From the NCBI GenBank assembly GCA_016709145.1, contig JADJEK010000004.1, positions 1-64,000 of the forward strand: DNA of 64,000 nucleotides, in the 5' to 3' direction. The DNA is from Planctomycetota bacterium. GTDB lineage: Bacteria > Planctomycetota > B15-G4 > JADJEK01. The notes beneath the pieces are model-generated. The model was not told the DNA's origin. It made no database searches and saw only the letters and a program-made list of their open reading frames with translations. Shown here one piece after another: positions 1 through 9,352 of the stretch (within the stretch, counting starts at the first letter, position 1; each line of letters starts with the position of its first letter). Both the position numbers and the translations under genes were made by a program.

Positions 1-753
1 CTGGATGCGTGGCGCCGAGGTAGATGCGACCGCAACCAAAGCTCTTCACGGTCTTGGCCGCTTCGGAGATCGAGCCGCCGGTCGAGATCATGTCGTCCAT
101 CATCACGACGTCGCGGCCGCGCACGACGCCGATGAGGTTTTCGACCGTCGTGTTGTCCGCGGAATGACGGCGCTTGTCGACGATGGCGAGCGTGCCGCCG
201 AGCGACTGGGCGTAGGCGCGAGCCATGCGGATCGAGCCGACGTCCGGGGCGACGATCACCGGGTTTTGCAGCTCGATGCTCTGCAGGTAGTCGACGAACA
301 CGGGCTTGGCGTAGAGGTGGTCGACCGGGATGTCGAAGAAGCCCTGGATCTGCGCGGCATGGAGGTCGATGGTCAGGACTCGGTCGGCGCCGGCCGCGAC
401 GATCAGGTTGGCGACGAGCTTGGCGTTGATCGGCACGCGCCCCTCGTCCTTGCGGTCCTTGCGCGCGTAGCCGAAGTACGGGATCACCGCGGTGATGCGA
501 TCGGCCGACGCGCGGCGCAGGCAGTCGGCGAACGACAGCAGCTCGAACAGGTTCTCGTGGACGTTCGGACACGTCGGCTGCACGACGAAGACGTCGGCGC
601 CGCGCACGTCGCACTCGACCTTCAGGTTGATCTCGCCGTCGGGGAAGCGCTGCGAGCGACGCGGCTCCCAGCGGCACGCCCATGCGCGCAGATGTCCTGG
701 GCGAGGCCGGCGATGGCGGTGCCGGTGAAGACACGAAGGCGTTCGCCGCGCAT
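1..753 (-). CDS. prs: Ribose-phosphate pyrophosphokinase (partial, frameshifted)
   Basis: Makes PRPP from ribose 5-phosphate and ATP for nucleotide, His and Trp synthesis in the cytoplasm. The minus-strand translation shows RFPDGEINLKVE, PYFGYARKDRK and, near the window edge, the PRPP-binding loop VVMMDDMISTGGS followed by GATHP, all typical of the family. The C-terminus lies beyond position 1. The ATG at 753-751 starts MRGERLRVFTGTAIAGL, but this frame is lost between about 660 and 690: the expected LGVPLGAASLQRFPDGE stretch is spread over three frames, consistent with about two small indels. It starts 2 nt downstream of the glmU stop, the usual glmU-prs order. The product call is secure; the broken frame is probably a consensus error. 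Confidence 0.88.
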
Positions 754-755
754 GC

Positions 756-2038
756 TCAGTCCCCTTGGCCGGCGACGCGCCGGCGTCGATCAGTGCGAGC
801 GGCTTCTTCGCCGGCACGCCGACCACGCACTTCCCCGAGGGCCGATACGCTGCCGCGCTTGACGATCGCGCCGGCACCGGTCATCGAATGGTCGCCGAGC
901 TGGCTCGGGGCGACGATCACGGTCCCGCTGCCGACGAAGCAGCGCTCGCCGATCCGGGTCGCGTGCTTCGGCTTCCCGTCGTAGTTGGCGGTGATGGTGC
1001 GCCGCTGATGTTGGCACGCGCACCGACCATCGGCGTCCCCGAGATAGGTCAGGTGCTTGGCCTTGGCCCCCGCCCCGAGCCGCGTCTTCTTCGCCTCGAC
1101 GAAGTTGCCGATCTCCGCACCGTCCTCGAGCACGGTGCCGCGCAGGTGCGCGAACGGGCCGACCTCGCAGTTCCTGCCGATCACGCACGCCATGCGTGCC
1201 ACGGAATCGGGATGCGCGAGCCCGCCCCGATTTCGACGTCGACGTCGACATGGGTCGAGGACGGATCCACGATGTCGACGCCGCGATCCATGTGTTCGCG
1301 CAAGATCCGCGCGCGCATCAATCGGCGAACCTCGCCCAATTCCGCGATGCTGTTGAACGCGGCGCACTCGCTCGGATCCGAGACCATCGAGCGCGCGACG
1401 CGCGCCTTCGCGGCACGCAACCGTTCGACGATGTCGGTCAGGTAGTACTCACCCTTGCGATTGGCGTTACTGAGCGAGCGCAGCGCGGGAAGGCCTTCCT
1501 CGGCCCGGAACGCCACGATCCCCGTGTTGATCTCGCGGATCGCGCGAGTCGCCTCGTCCGCCTCGAGTTCCTCGACGATGCGCTCGACGCCGCCATCGGC
1601 GGAGCGAACGATGCGCCCGTAGCCCCGCGGATCCGGCACTTGCGCGGTGAGGATCGCACCCGCCGCCGCCGAGGCCGCCATTGCGCCGAGCAGCGCGTCC
1701 AGCGAGCTCGCTCGGTACAGCGGTCCGTCGGCGCACAAGACGACGACGTCCGTGCCGTCGCTCGTTCCGAGTGCTTCGACGGCGAGTCGCACCGCGTGTC
1801 CGGTGCCGAGCGGCGGATCTTGAACGACGAACGTCGCATCGGTGTCGATCGCCGCCCGCATCGCGGCGTGGTCGGGCGGCACGACCAGCGCCATGCGCGC
1901 GGCACCGAGAGCCTGAGCCAGCCGAACCACGTGCGCTACAGACGGAAGCCCGCAGACGTCGAAGAGGACCTTCGGCGTCGGGGACTTCATGCGCGTTCCC
2001 CGGCCGGCGGCCAGGATGACGACGTGGCGAGTACGCAC
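756..2038 (-). CDS. glmU: Bifunctional GlmU: UDP-GlcNAc pyrophosphorylase / GlcN-1-P acetyltransferase (frameshifted)
   Basis: Makes UDP-GlcNAc for cell envelope synthesis. The N-terminal Rossmann domain has the nucleotide loop LAAGRGTRMKS. A GTG at 2038-2036 is the best start because it lies just before HVVILAAGRG, and the frame upstream of it has no family similarity. The C-terminal left-handed beta-helix is recognisable (VIGRNCEVGPFAHLRG, HLTYLGDAD, TITANYDGKPKHATRIG, VGVPAKKPLALIDAG) but lies in several frames. Indels are needed near 1215, 1028, 1003 and 822, plus one near the stop at about 767. The pair at 1028 and 1003 cancel and scramble only the residues that should read VGARANISGG. 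Length after repair, about 427 codons, is slightly short of the usual 450. Upstream of prs. Confidence 0.87.
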
Positions 2039-2631
2039 TCGGGAGGAGTCCAGGACGGTGGAGTGACGTGTTCGCGAGGATCTCGCGCCCACGTCTCGTT
2101 CGGGCGACACACCCGCGCGTGTGCGTCGGCTCTCGATCGGATCGAGGCCTGCGCGCAGTACGAAAGGTCCGCCCACGAGACGAAGCGCGGCATTCTGCCA
2201 GCCGTAGACGCTTCTTTCAAGGTGGCGCGCAGCCTCGAACTGGGCGCTCGACACCCCCGTCGGAACGAGGCGCCTGAGAAGACTTAAAGTTCCTTGGAAT
2301 GCATAACCGATGATGGGAGGCTCGATTCCGACGAGTCCAAATTTCACCTTTCAGGTTCGTTGACACCTATCGGGGTCGGGATATCATCCGATCGCGCTTT
2401 AGTGCGCGAGCCTGGTGTCAGGAAACTGATTCGAGACGTGATCTGCTCGCCCGCGGGCCAATCGTTGGCTTCGGGCAATCCGATTCACTCAGCATGCGCC
2501 GGTCAGGGTCCATGCTGACATTCGCGATGGTCGCGACAGTGCCCTGCCAACGGGTTCGACAAGATGCCCTCTTCAGGCTTCTTCTCGCGTCCTGACTGCT
2601 GTCCCTGTGTCTGACCTTTGGAGGTTTTCTA
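2039..2631. other. Intergenic region between divergent glmU and the secreted-protein gene
   Basis: A 593-nt spacer. The glmU-side part stays open on the minus strand to 2347, but that extension has no family similarity and is low-complexity Arg-rich, so I treat it as non-coding. The plus-strand side holds a sigma70-like promoter at 2360-2387 and a leader of about 240 nt before the start at 2632. I see no convincing RNA gene or riboswitch. Confidence 0.5.
2360..2387 (+). promoter_or_regulatory. Sigma70-type promoter for the secreted protein gene
   Basis: TTGACA at 2360-2365 and TATCAT at 2382-2387, separated by 16 nt. The -35 is a perfect match and the -10 is four of six. It stands in an AT-richer patch than the surroundings and points at the gene at 2632, implying a 5' leader of roughly 240 nt. 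No transcript evidence is available. Confidence 0.6.
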
Positions 2632-4044
2632 ATGAGGCTAGGTCGTTCGGCCGCAGCTGTTCTCGTTCTCGGCGCTTTCAGCGCTTCGGCGATGGCAGCC
2701 AACGGCTCCAACTACGTCCACGCCACCAACGGCGTCGACTACTTCTTCAACACGGCCGGTAACGGTCCGGGCTCGATCTTCAACACCCCGGGCACCAACG
2801 CGCCCTTCGGGTTTTGGAACTGCTTCAACAAGGAGATGTTGTACTCGCCGACTCTCGTCGTGAACCCGACCGACCCCAACGTCGGTACGTACGCGGCGAA
2901 GATCGAAGGCTTCGACGTGAACTTCACGGCGGCCGCGGGTGCGAACATCACGTTCCCCCTGATCGTCCTCTCGGCGGGCAACGGCACCTGCACGTTCGTC
3001 ACGTCGGGCGGTCTGAACTGGGGTCTCGCGACGGGCTTCGGCAACGGCTTCCTCGCCATCGTCGGTCCGACGAGCGGCTCGGCGCTGTCGATCCTGGCCG
3101 CGTTCGCGAACATCGGAGTCGCGAACCCGAACCTCGGTAACGGCTTCATCTACACCCTCGCGCTCAACCTGAACCAGTTCGTCGGCGCTCCGTCGGCGGT
3201 CACCGTCAAGGAAGGGCACGACCTCACGCTGTTCGTCCACGCGAACCCGCTCCAGACGTCGGCCCTGCCGAACGGCTGGACGTGGTCGGGTGACGAGAAG
3301 AACCTCTGCTCGTCGCACTCGTACATGGTCAACACGACCGCTTCGGGCATCACTGCCTTCGCGTTCGTGCCGACGGTCGAGTGGGGTATGGGCGTGCGTT
3401 CGATCGACGCGACGCTGAACACGTACACGACCTCGCTGGGTGCTGGTGCGTCGGGTCTGAACGCGAACGCCGCGTTCGGTATCGACAACGGCGCCGGCGC
3501 GCAGACGCTTTCGATCACGGGTACCTACCCGAACGTCGGTGGCGCTCTCGGTTCGGACGCCCTCGGCTTCCTGACCTACGACTCGACGCACCCGACTGGT
3601 TCGGGTCGCTACGTGCTCGGTAGCGTCACGGGTTTCCGTACGTGCTTCAACACGGCTCTGGTCCTCGGTGGTCCGGGCGGTCCGGTGTTCTCGAACGCGA
3701 TTCCGCAGGCTCCGCGCCTCGTGGGTACGTTCGACGCGCTGACCAACGCCCTGGCCGGCCTCGGCCCGACCTGGTTGCTGATCTCGGGTCACGACACCGT
3801 TCCGGGTGCGGTCAACATTCCGTGGTTCCCGCAGCCGTCGATCGGCCCGTCGGGTGCGACGGGTGTCACCGGTGGCTTCGCGGTCACGGTCCCGCCGTTC
3901 CCCACGCTGCCGGGCATCGAGCTGCTCTGGTACTCGACGCCTTTGTTCCTGTCGGCGTCGGTGATCCCGGGCAACTTCCTGGATCCGCTCGTCAACAATG
4001 GTCACTCGAACTCGCTGAGCTACCCGCTCCAGTTCCACCCGTAA
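2632..4044 (+). CDS. Secreted protein of unknown function, probably highly expressed
   Basis: 470 residues. The first about 22 residues form a Sec signal peptide (MRLGRSAA, a hydrophobic core, then ASAMA before the mature chain at about residue 23). The rest is rich in Gly, Asn, Thr, Ala and aromatic residues with few charges, like an extracellular beta-rich or surface-layer-type chain. It has a few cysteines and no motif I recognise. Signs of strong expression are a consensus promoter, GGAGG at 2620-2624 seven bases before the ATG, Gly codons shifted to GGT relative to neighbours, and a strong terminator 44 nt after the stop. It is monocistronic. An abundant envelope or surface protein is a reasonable inference; function is unknown. 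Confidence 0.85.
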   Translation: MRLGRSAAAVLVLGAFSASAMAANGSNYVHATNGVDYFFNTAGNGPGSIFNTPGTNAPFGFWNCFNKEMLYSPTLVVNPTDPNVGTYAAKIEGFDVNFTAAAGANITFPLIVLSAGNGTCTFVTSGGLNWGLATGFGNGFLAIVGPTSGSALSILAAFANIGVANPNLGNGFIYTLALNLNQFVGAPSAVTVKEGHDLTLFVHANPLQTSALPNGWTWSGDEKNLCSSHSYMVNTTASGITAFAFVPTVEWGMGVRSIDATLNTYTTSLGAGASGLNANAAFGIDNGAGAQTLSITGTYPNVGGALGSDALGFLTYDSTHPTGSGRYVLGSVTGFRTCFNTALVLGGPGGPVFSNAIPQAPRLVGTFDALTNALAGLGPTWLLISGHDTVPGAVNIPWFPQPSIGPSGATGVTGGFAVTVPPFPTLPGIELLWYSTPLFLSASVIPGNFLDPLVNNGHSNSLSYPLQFHP

Positions 4045-4087
4045 TCACGGGTCGAACCGAAGCGATCGCTTGACGTGATCGACGAGA

Positions 4088-4117
4088 GGGGGAGCTGCTC
4101 ACGCAGCTCCCCCTTTT
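4088..4117 (+). terminator. Rho-independent terminator
   Basis: Perfect 11-bp GC-rich stem (4088-4098 pairing with 4103-4113) with a 4-nt loop, directly followed by TTTT and a further T-rich stretch. It lies 44 nt after the stop of the secreted-protein gene and is the clearest intrinsic terminator in the window. Confidence 0.92.
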
Positions 4118-4166
4118 CGTTTGCATCGATGCTCCACGAGTTTCGAGCGAACTCGCCCTGAGGTCG

Positions 4167-4334
4167 CTAAATCGAAGTTCACGATTCTGTGATGCCGCGA
4201 GGCCGAGCGAGAAGCGCGCAGGCGAGGAGGATCGACGAGGCGACTCAATGGAAAGAGTCGGAGAGTCGATCCGACGAAGCCTGCGCGGTTCGCAGCCGGC
4301 CGCAGCCATGACAGAATCGTGAACTTCGATTTAG
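4167..4334. repeat. Long hairpin element with 23-bp perfect terminal inverted repeats
   Basis: The 23-nt arms at 4167-4189 and 4312-4334 are exact reverse complements. Pairing continues inward imperfectly (for example CGCGCAGGC with GCCTGCGCG, ATCGAC with GTCGAT, CGACTC with GAGTCG around an 8-nt loop), so the 168-nt segment can fold into one long hairpin. It has no coding capacity. It looks like a MITE or a structured RNA in the spacer between two convergent genes. No clear target-site duplication is visible. Confidence 0.75.
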
Positions 4335-4388
4335 CAGCCCGTTGAAGAAGTCTGCCGGCGCTCGGCCGGCTTCTTCACGAGGCTGCTA
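4332..4388. repeat. Second palindromic element abutting the long hairpin
   Basis: The arms TAGCAGCC (4332-4339) and GGCTGCTA (4381-4388) enclose a nested GAAGAA/TTCTTC and GCCGGC/GCCGGC hairpin. It overlaps the right end of the preceding element by 3 nt, so the two may be parts of one composite element or may serve as a terminator region between convergent genes. Confidence 0.6.
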
Positions 4389-4479
4389 GGTCGGAGTCCA
4401 CGAGAGCATCGGACGCTGCGATCGGCGGAGTGTGGTCGCCTAGCGCCTTCTCCGGGGCCGCGAAGCGCTCCGCCTGGCC

Positions 4480-5368
4480 TCAGGCCGCGGAGCTCCGCGC
4501 CAGCTCCATCAGCTCGTCGATCCGAGCTCGCGCGGCCGCTTCACCCGCCGCCACGACTTCGGCGCAGTTGCGGAAATCCAGCCAGTATCGCCCCGAGATG
4601 TCGGGCTCGATGACCAGGGTCGCACTGCGCTTGCGCTCGTCGTTGACGAGCTTCGTGCCGATCTCCTCGTTGCGGAAGATCACGTCGATGCCGGTCGGGA
4701 AGTCCGTCATCGGCAACACACGGTTGTTGAGACTCACCGCGATCACCTGCTCGGCGCCGAGCGCACGCGCGACCGCGATCGGCATGTTGTTGAACAGGCC
4801 CGCATCCGAAAGCAGCCACGGCCCGACCTCGCGCGGTGGGAAGAACCCCGGGACCGAACTGGACGCGATGATCGCGTCGAGCAGACTGCCCTCCTGCAGC
4901 GTCACCTCGGCACCCGACTTCAGATCGAGGGCGGTGACGAACAGCGGAACGCGCAGGTCCTCGAAATTGAGCCGTCCGATCAACGCTTCGACCAAACGCT
5001 CGAGCACGGTGGCCCGGAACATCGATGGCCTGTCGGAACAGCAGCTCCATGGCCAACTGCTTCTTCAAGCCATGGACGAATCGATTCACGAGCGACGGAC
5101 GGTCACCGTTCGGCCGGCCATCCAAATCGAAACGCAGGTTCAAGCGTTTGAACGCAGGGCTCTCGAGGAATCCGAGCGCTTGCTCGATGACGACGGGCGC
5201 GTTCGGCTGACGCGCATACAGCGCTCCGACGAGCGCGCCCGCACTCGTCCCCACGATTCCGTCGACACGGACCCCGACTTCCTCGAGCACGCGCAAGACA
5301 CCGAGGTGCGCGAGTCCGCGCACCCCGCCACCACCGAGGACCAGGAACGTCTTACCGCCGACAGCCAA
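4480..5368 (-). CDS. Patatin-like phospholipase (one frameshift)
   Basis: Serine acyl hydrolase of the patatin/RssA family, probably acting on phospholipid or acyl ester bonds. The oxyanion loop GGGGVRG is followed by the nucleophile elbow GTSAG near residue 41 (GxSxG). The second catalytic residue is in SDAGLFNNMP (DxG). The start is a TTG at 5368-5366 giving LAVGGKTFLVLGGG, with GTGAGGA upstream; no ATG fits better. The frame shifts by +1 near 5025-5035, between ELLFRQA and MFRATVLERL, so the N-terminal 110 residues and C-terminal 180 residues lie in different frames. Both catalytic residues are kept after repair, about 296 residues. One indel could be a sequencing error or a real inactivating mutation. 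Confidence 0.82.
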
Positions 5369-5547
5369 TCCTCACTCCGAGCTCGACCGAGATCGCGGGT
5401 CGCCCGCACGATTCGTCCAGCAACCCCGAAGGACGCCCGAACCGTCGGAAAACCCGCGTGTCTCGTCGTCAGGATGTCCCATCCCACTTGAACGGAACCC
5501 GCATCGACTCGGCCAGCTGGGCCCGTCCGGCGCCGAGCCCGCCGCGA

Positions 5548-7827
5548 TCACGGTGAGTCGTCGTCGAGTTCGAATCGCAGGAAACACACATCGCGATAGC
5601 GATGCGGTCCCTCATGGCCCGACGCGAACAGTGAACGCGAGCCGATCTTGAAGCAACCGGCTTCGGCCTCGGCCAGGCTGCTGCTCCGGTGGAACAGCAG
5701 CCCCGCGAGCACGGTCGTCGAGCTCCAGACGGCCGCCGCGTCACTGCGGTGTCCGAACAACCAACCCCAAGCCAACTCGATGCGTCGATGAGGCGCGTCG
5801 GGAACGACTTCGCGCCGCTCCCAACGCACGAGCCCCGCGAGGAAATCGACGTCGAAGCCGACGCCGTCGTCGCGCCGCCAACTCGCGAGCAATCCGTAGG
5901 GCAACAACTCCAGCGTTCGATCCCGACCCTCACGACGGGCCCAGCGCACCGAGTCGAACACGACTCCGGTCGAACGCTCCGCGCCGTCCAACGCCGACGA
6001 GTTCGAGAACGCGGGTCGCACCGAGAGCTCCGAATGACCCGCGCCGTCGGCCTTCGCGAACAGCCAGCCACCGAGCACCTTCCACGACCGGTGCTCCGGG
6101 GTCGCGGCGTAGCACACGAACGGAGACGTGTAGCGCACTCCGTCCATCGCGCGATTCCGGTACCGAGAGAACAACAGCCCGCCGAGGAGGTCGAAGCGGC
6201 CCCGCGTCGGTCCGGTTTCGATCCGCATCAGCGCCGCGGAACTTCCTGCCGGCAGCAGCGACCCGAGCCACGGGAAGCAGTCGGGGTTGAGCGTCTCGTG
6301 CAAGGCCCCGCTCGGATACGCGCGGTGCGAGAACAACACGCCGTAGAACGAGCGCACCAACGTGTCGAAACGGCCGGGCTGGTCGAAGAACAAAGGGCTG
6401 GCGAGGATCCGACTCCAACGGAACGCGAAGTCCTGGCGGCCTGCGGACGCGACCGCAGCCGCGTCGACCTCCTCGACCAATTCGTCGAGCAGCGCCGTCG
6501 ATGCCGACCGCAGCCGCGTGGCCGAGCCCCCGATCACCACACCGACGCGCGCGATGCGACGCTCCACGAACGCGGGAACCGTGCCGTCTTGCAGCAAGAA
6601 CGCGCCGTCCTCGATCTCGACGAAGTGGCCGCCGTGCCGGGCCCGCAACGCCGCCATCATCTCGACGGCGAACTCGTCGGCATCGAATCGCTGCTCGAAC
6701 TCGAGGCGCCACGCGTACGCGACCGCGCCGCCTTCGTCCCCATGCACGGAGAGCCAATCGGCGTTCCAACCCGCCGCAGCACCTGCCGCACGCCGTGTCC
6801 CAACGACGGGTTCGAGCACCTGAACGATGCCGAGTTCACCGACGACGCCACTCGAGAGCAGGCGCTGGCCCGGGCCCAGGATGCCGCCGCGGCGGGCTTT
6901 GACGACCGACGCCGGCGGATCGTCGCGATCGAAGTAGAACTCGGGGTGCAGCAGTTGCTCGGTCGAGACCGGCGGGTCGCGCACGACCATCGCGAAGTTG
7001 GCCGCCGAAATCCGACGCAGCGCTTCGAGGACGAATCGTGCCCCGAGGAATCGGCGCAGCGCCCGCCGGGCGCGATCCTGATCCTCGGCTTCGACCACCT
7101 CTTCGAGCGCGAACCGCGTGACGTCCGGCAGATCGGGATCGGCCAGCAACCGGGTCGCACCGCCGTCGGGGTCCGCGACCAGAAGCCGTGCGATCTGTTC
7201 GTGACGCTCGACCAACGTGGGCGTCGCGACGTCGGCCACGGCGATCGGATCGTGCGTTGCCGCGAGCGTCGCGACGTACGCGGCTCCGTCGGCGAACGCG
7301 CACAGCGCCTCGATCTCGTCGCGCGTGATCCGCGGTTGCGCGAAACGCTCGGCGAGCCGCAATTCTCGATCGAGCAATGCCAGGGCGAACGCATGGACGC
7401 GCGCGACGTCGGCCCGTCGTGTCGGCGGCTGCGCATCGGCGGTTCGCGGCACGGCGACGACTTGCCGTTCGTCGAGGTCGTAAGCGGTTTCGATCGATTC
7501 GGGGAGCGGTCGTGCCAACGCCGCGACCGCCGCGACGCGCTCCGCGGGTCGCAGCATCAGCCACAGCGAGCGTTCGAACTCGACTTCGACCCCCGGTGAC
7601 CGCCGTGCTGGCGACCATGCCAGTGCGCCGGCAACGCTCTCCGGCGGAGCGAACGCGCGCACGATCTCCTCGCGGGGCTCGATGCCGAGGACGCGTTGCA
7701 GCAGCCCGACCGTTCCGTCGTAGTCGTCGGGCCCCGGAAGAGCCGCAGGCGTGAACGACGTGCAGCCCGAGATCGCCACGGCAGCGCAGAGGGTCGCCGC
7801 CTGACTCAAGGAGCGCATGCAGCGCAT
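5548..7827 (-). CDS. Large hypothetical lipoprotein
   Basis: 759 residues from the ATG at 7827-7825; an in-frame ATG at 7818 is equally possible. The N-terminus has Arg residues, a hydrophobic stretch and the lipobox AISGC, so it is probably a membrane-anchored lipoprotein exported by Sec. The rest has few hydrophobic segments. The last 250 residues contain repeated patterns of the type GGLLFSRYRN, GGWLFAK, LLASWRRDDGVG, WGWLFGHRSD and AGLLFHRSS, spaced like strands of a beta-barrel or propeller. I do not recognise the family. It starts 20 nt beyond the 3' end of tRNA-Gln, on the same strand, so it may be read from the same transcript. Confidence 0.75.
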   Translation of the reverse strand: MRCMRSLSQAATLCAAVAISGCTSFTPAALPGPDDYDGTVGLLQRVLGIEPREEIVRAFAPPESVAGALAWSPARRSPGVEVEFERSLWLMLRPAERVAAVAALARPLPESIETAYDLDERQVVAVPRTADAQPPTRRADVARVHAFALALLDRELRLAERFAQPRITRDEIEALCAFADGAAYVATLAATHDPIAVADVATPTLVERHEQIARLLVADPDGGATRLLADPDLPDVTRFALEEVVEAEDQDRARRALRRFLGARFVLEALRRISAANFAMVVRDPPVSTEQLLHPEFYFDRDDPPASVVKARRGGILGPGQRLLSSGVVGELGIVQVLEPVVGTRRAAGAAAGWNADWLSVHGDEGGAVAYAWRLEFEQRFDADEFAVEMMAALRARHGGHFVEIEDGAFLLQDGTVPAFVERRIARVGVVIGGSATRLRSASTALLDELVEEVDAAAVASAGRQDFAFRWSRILASPLFFDQPGRFDTLVRSFYGVLFSHRAYPSGALHETLNPDCFPWLGSLLPAGSSAALMRIETGPTRGRFDLLGGLLFSRYRNRAMDGVRYTSPFVCYAATPEHRSWKVLGGWLFAKADGAGHSELSVRPAFSNSSALDGAERSTGVVFDSVRWARREGRDRTLELLPYGLLASWRRDDGVGFDVDFLAGLVRWERREVVPDAPHRRIELAWGWLFGHRSDAAAVWSSTTVLAGLLFHRSSSLAEAEAGCFKIGSRSLFASGHEGPHRYRDVCFLRFELDDDSP

Positions 7828-7847
7828 TGGAACCCGATCGCTGGGTG

Positions 7848-7922
7848 TGGTTACCCCGCCAGGACTCGAACCTGGAAACTCAGAACCAAAATCTGATGTG
7901 TTACCAATTACACCACGGGGTA
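7848..7922 (-). tRNA. tRNA-Gln(TTG)
   Basis: Acceptor arm TACCCCG/CGGGGTA, anticodon stem TCAGA/TCTGA enclosing loop TTTTGGT (anticodon TTG), T arm with GGTTCGAGTCC, and encoded CCA at the 3' end. 75 nt. Reads Gln CAA and probably CAG by wobble. It sits between cinA and the lipoprotein gene. Confidence 0.95.
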
Positions 7923-7940
7923 CTTCGAACGGGCCGAGTC

Positions 7941-9314
7941 CTAGCAAACCCACGCCGTCAGCGTCAAAGACGGTGTCGACCGGCGAACGAAGAAGTCGTC
8001 GAAGTTGCGCCCTCCGACACTGCGCGCCCGGCGATCATCCAGGCCGGGACGCGCCGGAGGGAGCTCGTCGCGCAACGTGCCGAGCGCCGCGCGCCGCGCC
8101 AAATCCAGCGCGAAACGGGCCGCACGCAACTGGATGCTCTCGCGGTCGCCGACGAAGGTCGTCGTGCGGTCGTACACCTGTCCGCGCCAGTAGGCGCCGA
8201 ACTCGACTCGGCCGACCGGTTTCGACGGCGTGCCGCCGCCCGGCCCCGCGACACCGGTCGTGCTGACCCCGCAGTCGACTCCCGCGGACGCGGCCACGGC
8301 GAACGCCATCTGGCGCGCCACCGTCGGGCTCACGGCCCCGTGAATCCGAAGATCCCACTGCGTGACCCCGAGCCAGCGCACCTTGGCCGCGTTCGAGTAC
8401 GGAACGATGCCTTGCACGAACACGTCCGAAGCCCCCGGCACACGCGTCACGAGCCGCGCGGCGAGCCCTCCGGTGCAGGATTCGGCGAGCGCCAGCCGCG
8501 CCCCTCGCGCACGCAGCGCCGCGATCAGGGCTTCCTCGATCGTGACTCCGTCGCGGCCGAACGCGTGGTTCCCGAACCGCTTCCACACCTCGTCGGCGAT
8601 CGACGCCACGCGGTCGCGCGCGGATTCGGCCGGTGTCCGCGCAGTGACCGAGACGGTCAAGATCCCGCCGGAAACCGTGATGCCGACGAACGGGTCCTTA
8701 CCGGCTCCCATCCACTCGGCAATCCACTCTCCCGCCGTGGACTCCGGAACACCGTGCGCGTGGACCCGCGCCCTTGCCAGCGGCTGCGCTCCACCCGCGC
8801 CTGCCGCGACCGCGGGCAACACGGTCCCACGCAGCATCGCGCGCATTTCCATCGGGACGCCGGGCAACACGAACACACGCGCGCTGCCGATCGTCGCGTC
8901 GAGACCTGGCGCAGTCCCGAGCGGGTTCGGAACGATCCGCGCTCGGCTCGGGCGTTGAGCTTGGATGCGATTGGTCGGGTTCATCACGCGGCCGATGCGC
9001 GCGAAGTAATCCTGGATCGCGTGCCACGCCGACTCGTCCTCGACGAGCGTGTCCGCGGTCGCCTCGGCCAAGCCCTCGCGCGTGAGATCGTCCCGCGTCG
9101 GCCCGAGGCCGCCCGTCACGACCACGAGTTCGCTGCCCGCGGCGGCATCGCGGAGTGCAGCAGCGATGACCGGAACGTCGTCTCCCACGGTGCGAATCGA
9201 CCGCACGGTCCAGCCGAGCGCGCGCAGTTCCTTCGCGATCTCGGCCGCATTGGTGTCGACGATGTCGCCCGCGAGGATCTCCTCCCCGACCGACACGATC
9301 GCAGCGATCCGCAT
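7941..9314 (-). CDS. cinA: CinA family: NMN deamidase / MoaB-like nucleotide-binding protein
   Basis: 457 residues, ATG at 9314. The N-terminal half is a molybdopterin-binding (MoaB/MogA-like) fold with VSVGEEILAGDIVDTN, VVVTGGLGPTRDD and LPGVPMEM. The C-terminal half is the CinA/PncC domain with LALAESCTGGLAARL, SNAAKVRWLGV and TGVAGPGGGTPSKPVG, which hydrolyses nicotinamide mononucleotide to NaMN in pyridine nucleotide recycling. Cytoplasmic. Domain order and length match canonical two-domain CinA. It lies 38 nt downstream of tatC on the same strand and ends 18 nt before tRNA-Gln. Confidence 0.93.
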   Translation of the reverse strand: MRIAAIVSVGEEILAGDIVDTNAAEIAKELRALGWTVRSIRTVGDDVPVIAAALRDAAAGSELVVVTGGLGPTRDDLTREGLAEATADTLVEDESAWHAIQDYFARIGRVMNPTNRIQAQRPSRARIVPNPLGTAPGLDATIGSARVFVLPGVPMEMRAMLRGTVLPAVAAGAGGAQPLARARVHAHGVPESTAGEWIAEWMGAGKDPFVGITVSGGILTVSVTARTPAESARDRVASIADEVWKRFGNHAFGRDGVTIEEALIAALRARGARLALAESCTGGLAARLVTRVPGASDVFVQGIVPYSNAAKVRWLGVTQWDLRIHGAVSPTVARQMAFAVAASAGVDCGVSTTGVAGPGGGTPSKPVGRVEFGAYWRGQVYDRTTTFVGDRESIQLRAARFALDLARRAALGTLRDELPPARPGLDDRRARSVGGRNFDDFFVRRSTPSLTLTAWVC

Positions 9315-9352
9315 GCGCTACTCCGATTCGACGATCGCGACCGGCGCTGTCG

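Noticed and set aside
2039..2347. Upstream extension of glmU as a real N-terminal domain
   Set aside because: Arg-rich composition with no homology, and GlmU starts right before LAAGRGTR.
2638..4038. 466-codon antisense frame over the secreted-protein gene
   Set aside because: Arg/Asp/Val-biased composition, no start context; the plus-strand gene has promoter, RBS and terminator.
5020..5040. Programmed ribosomal frameshifting in the patatin gene
   Set aside because: No slippery heptamer or downstream stimulator visible; a simple indel explains it.
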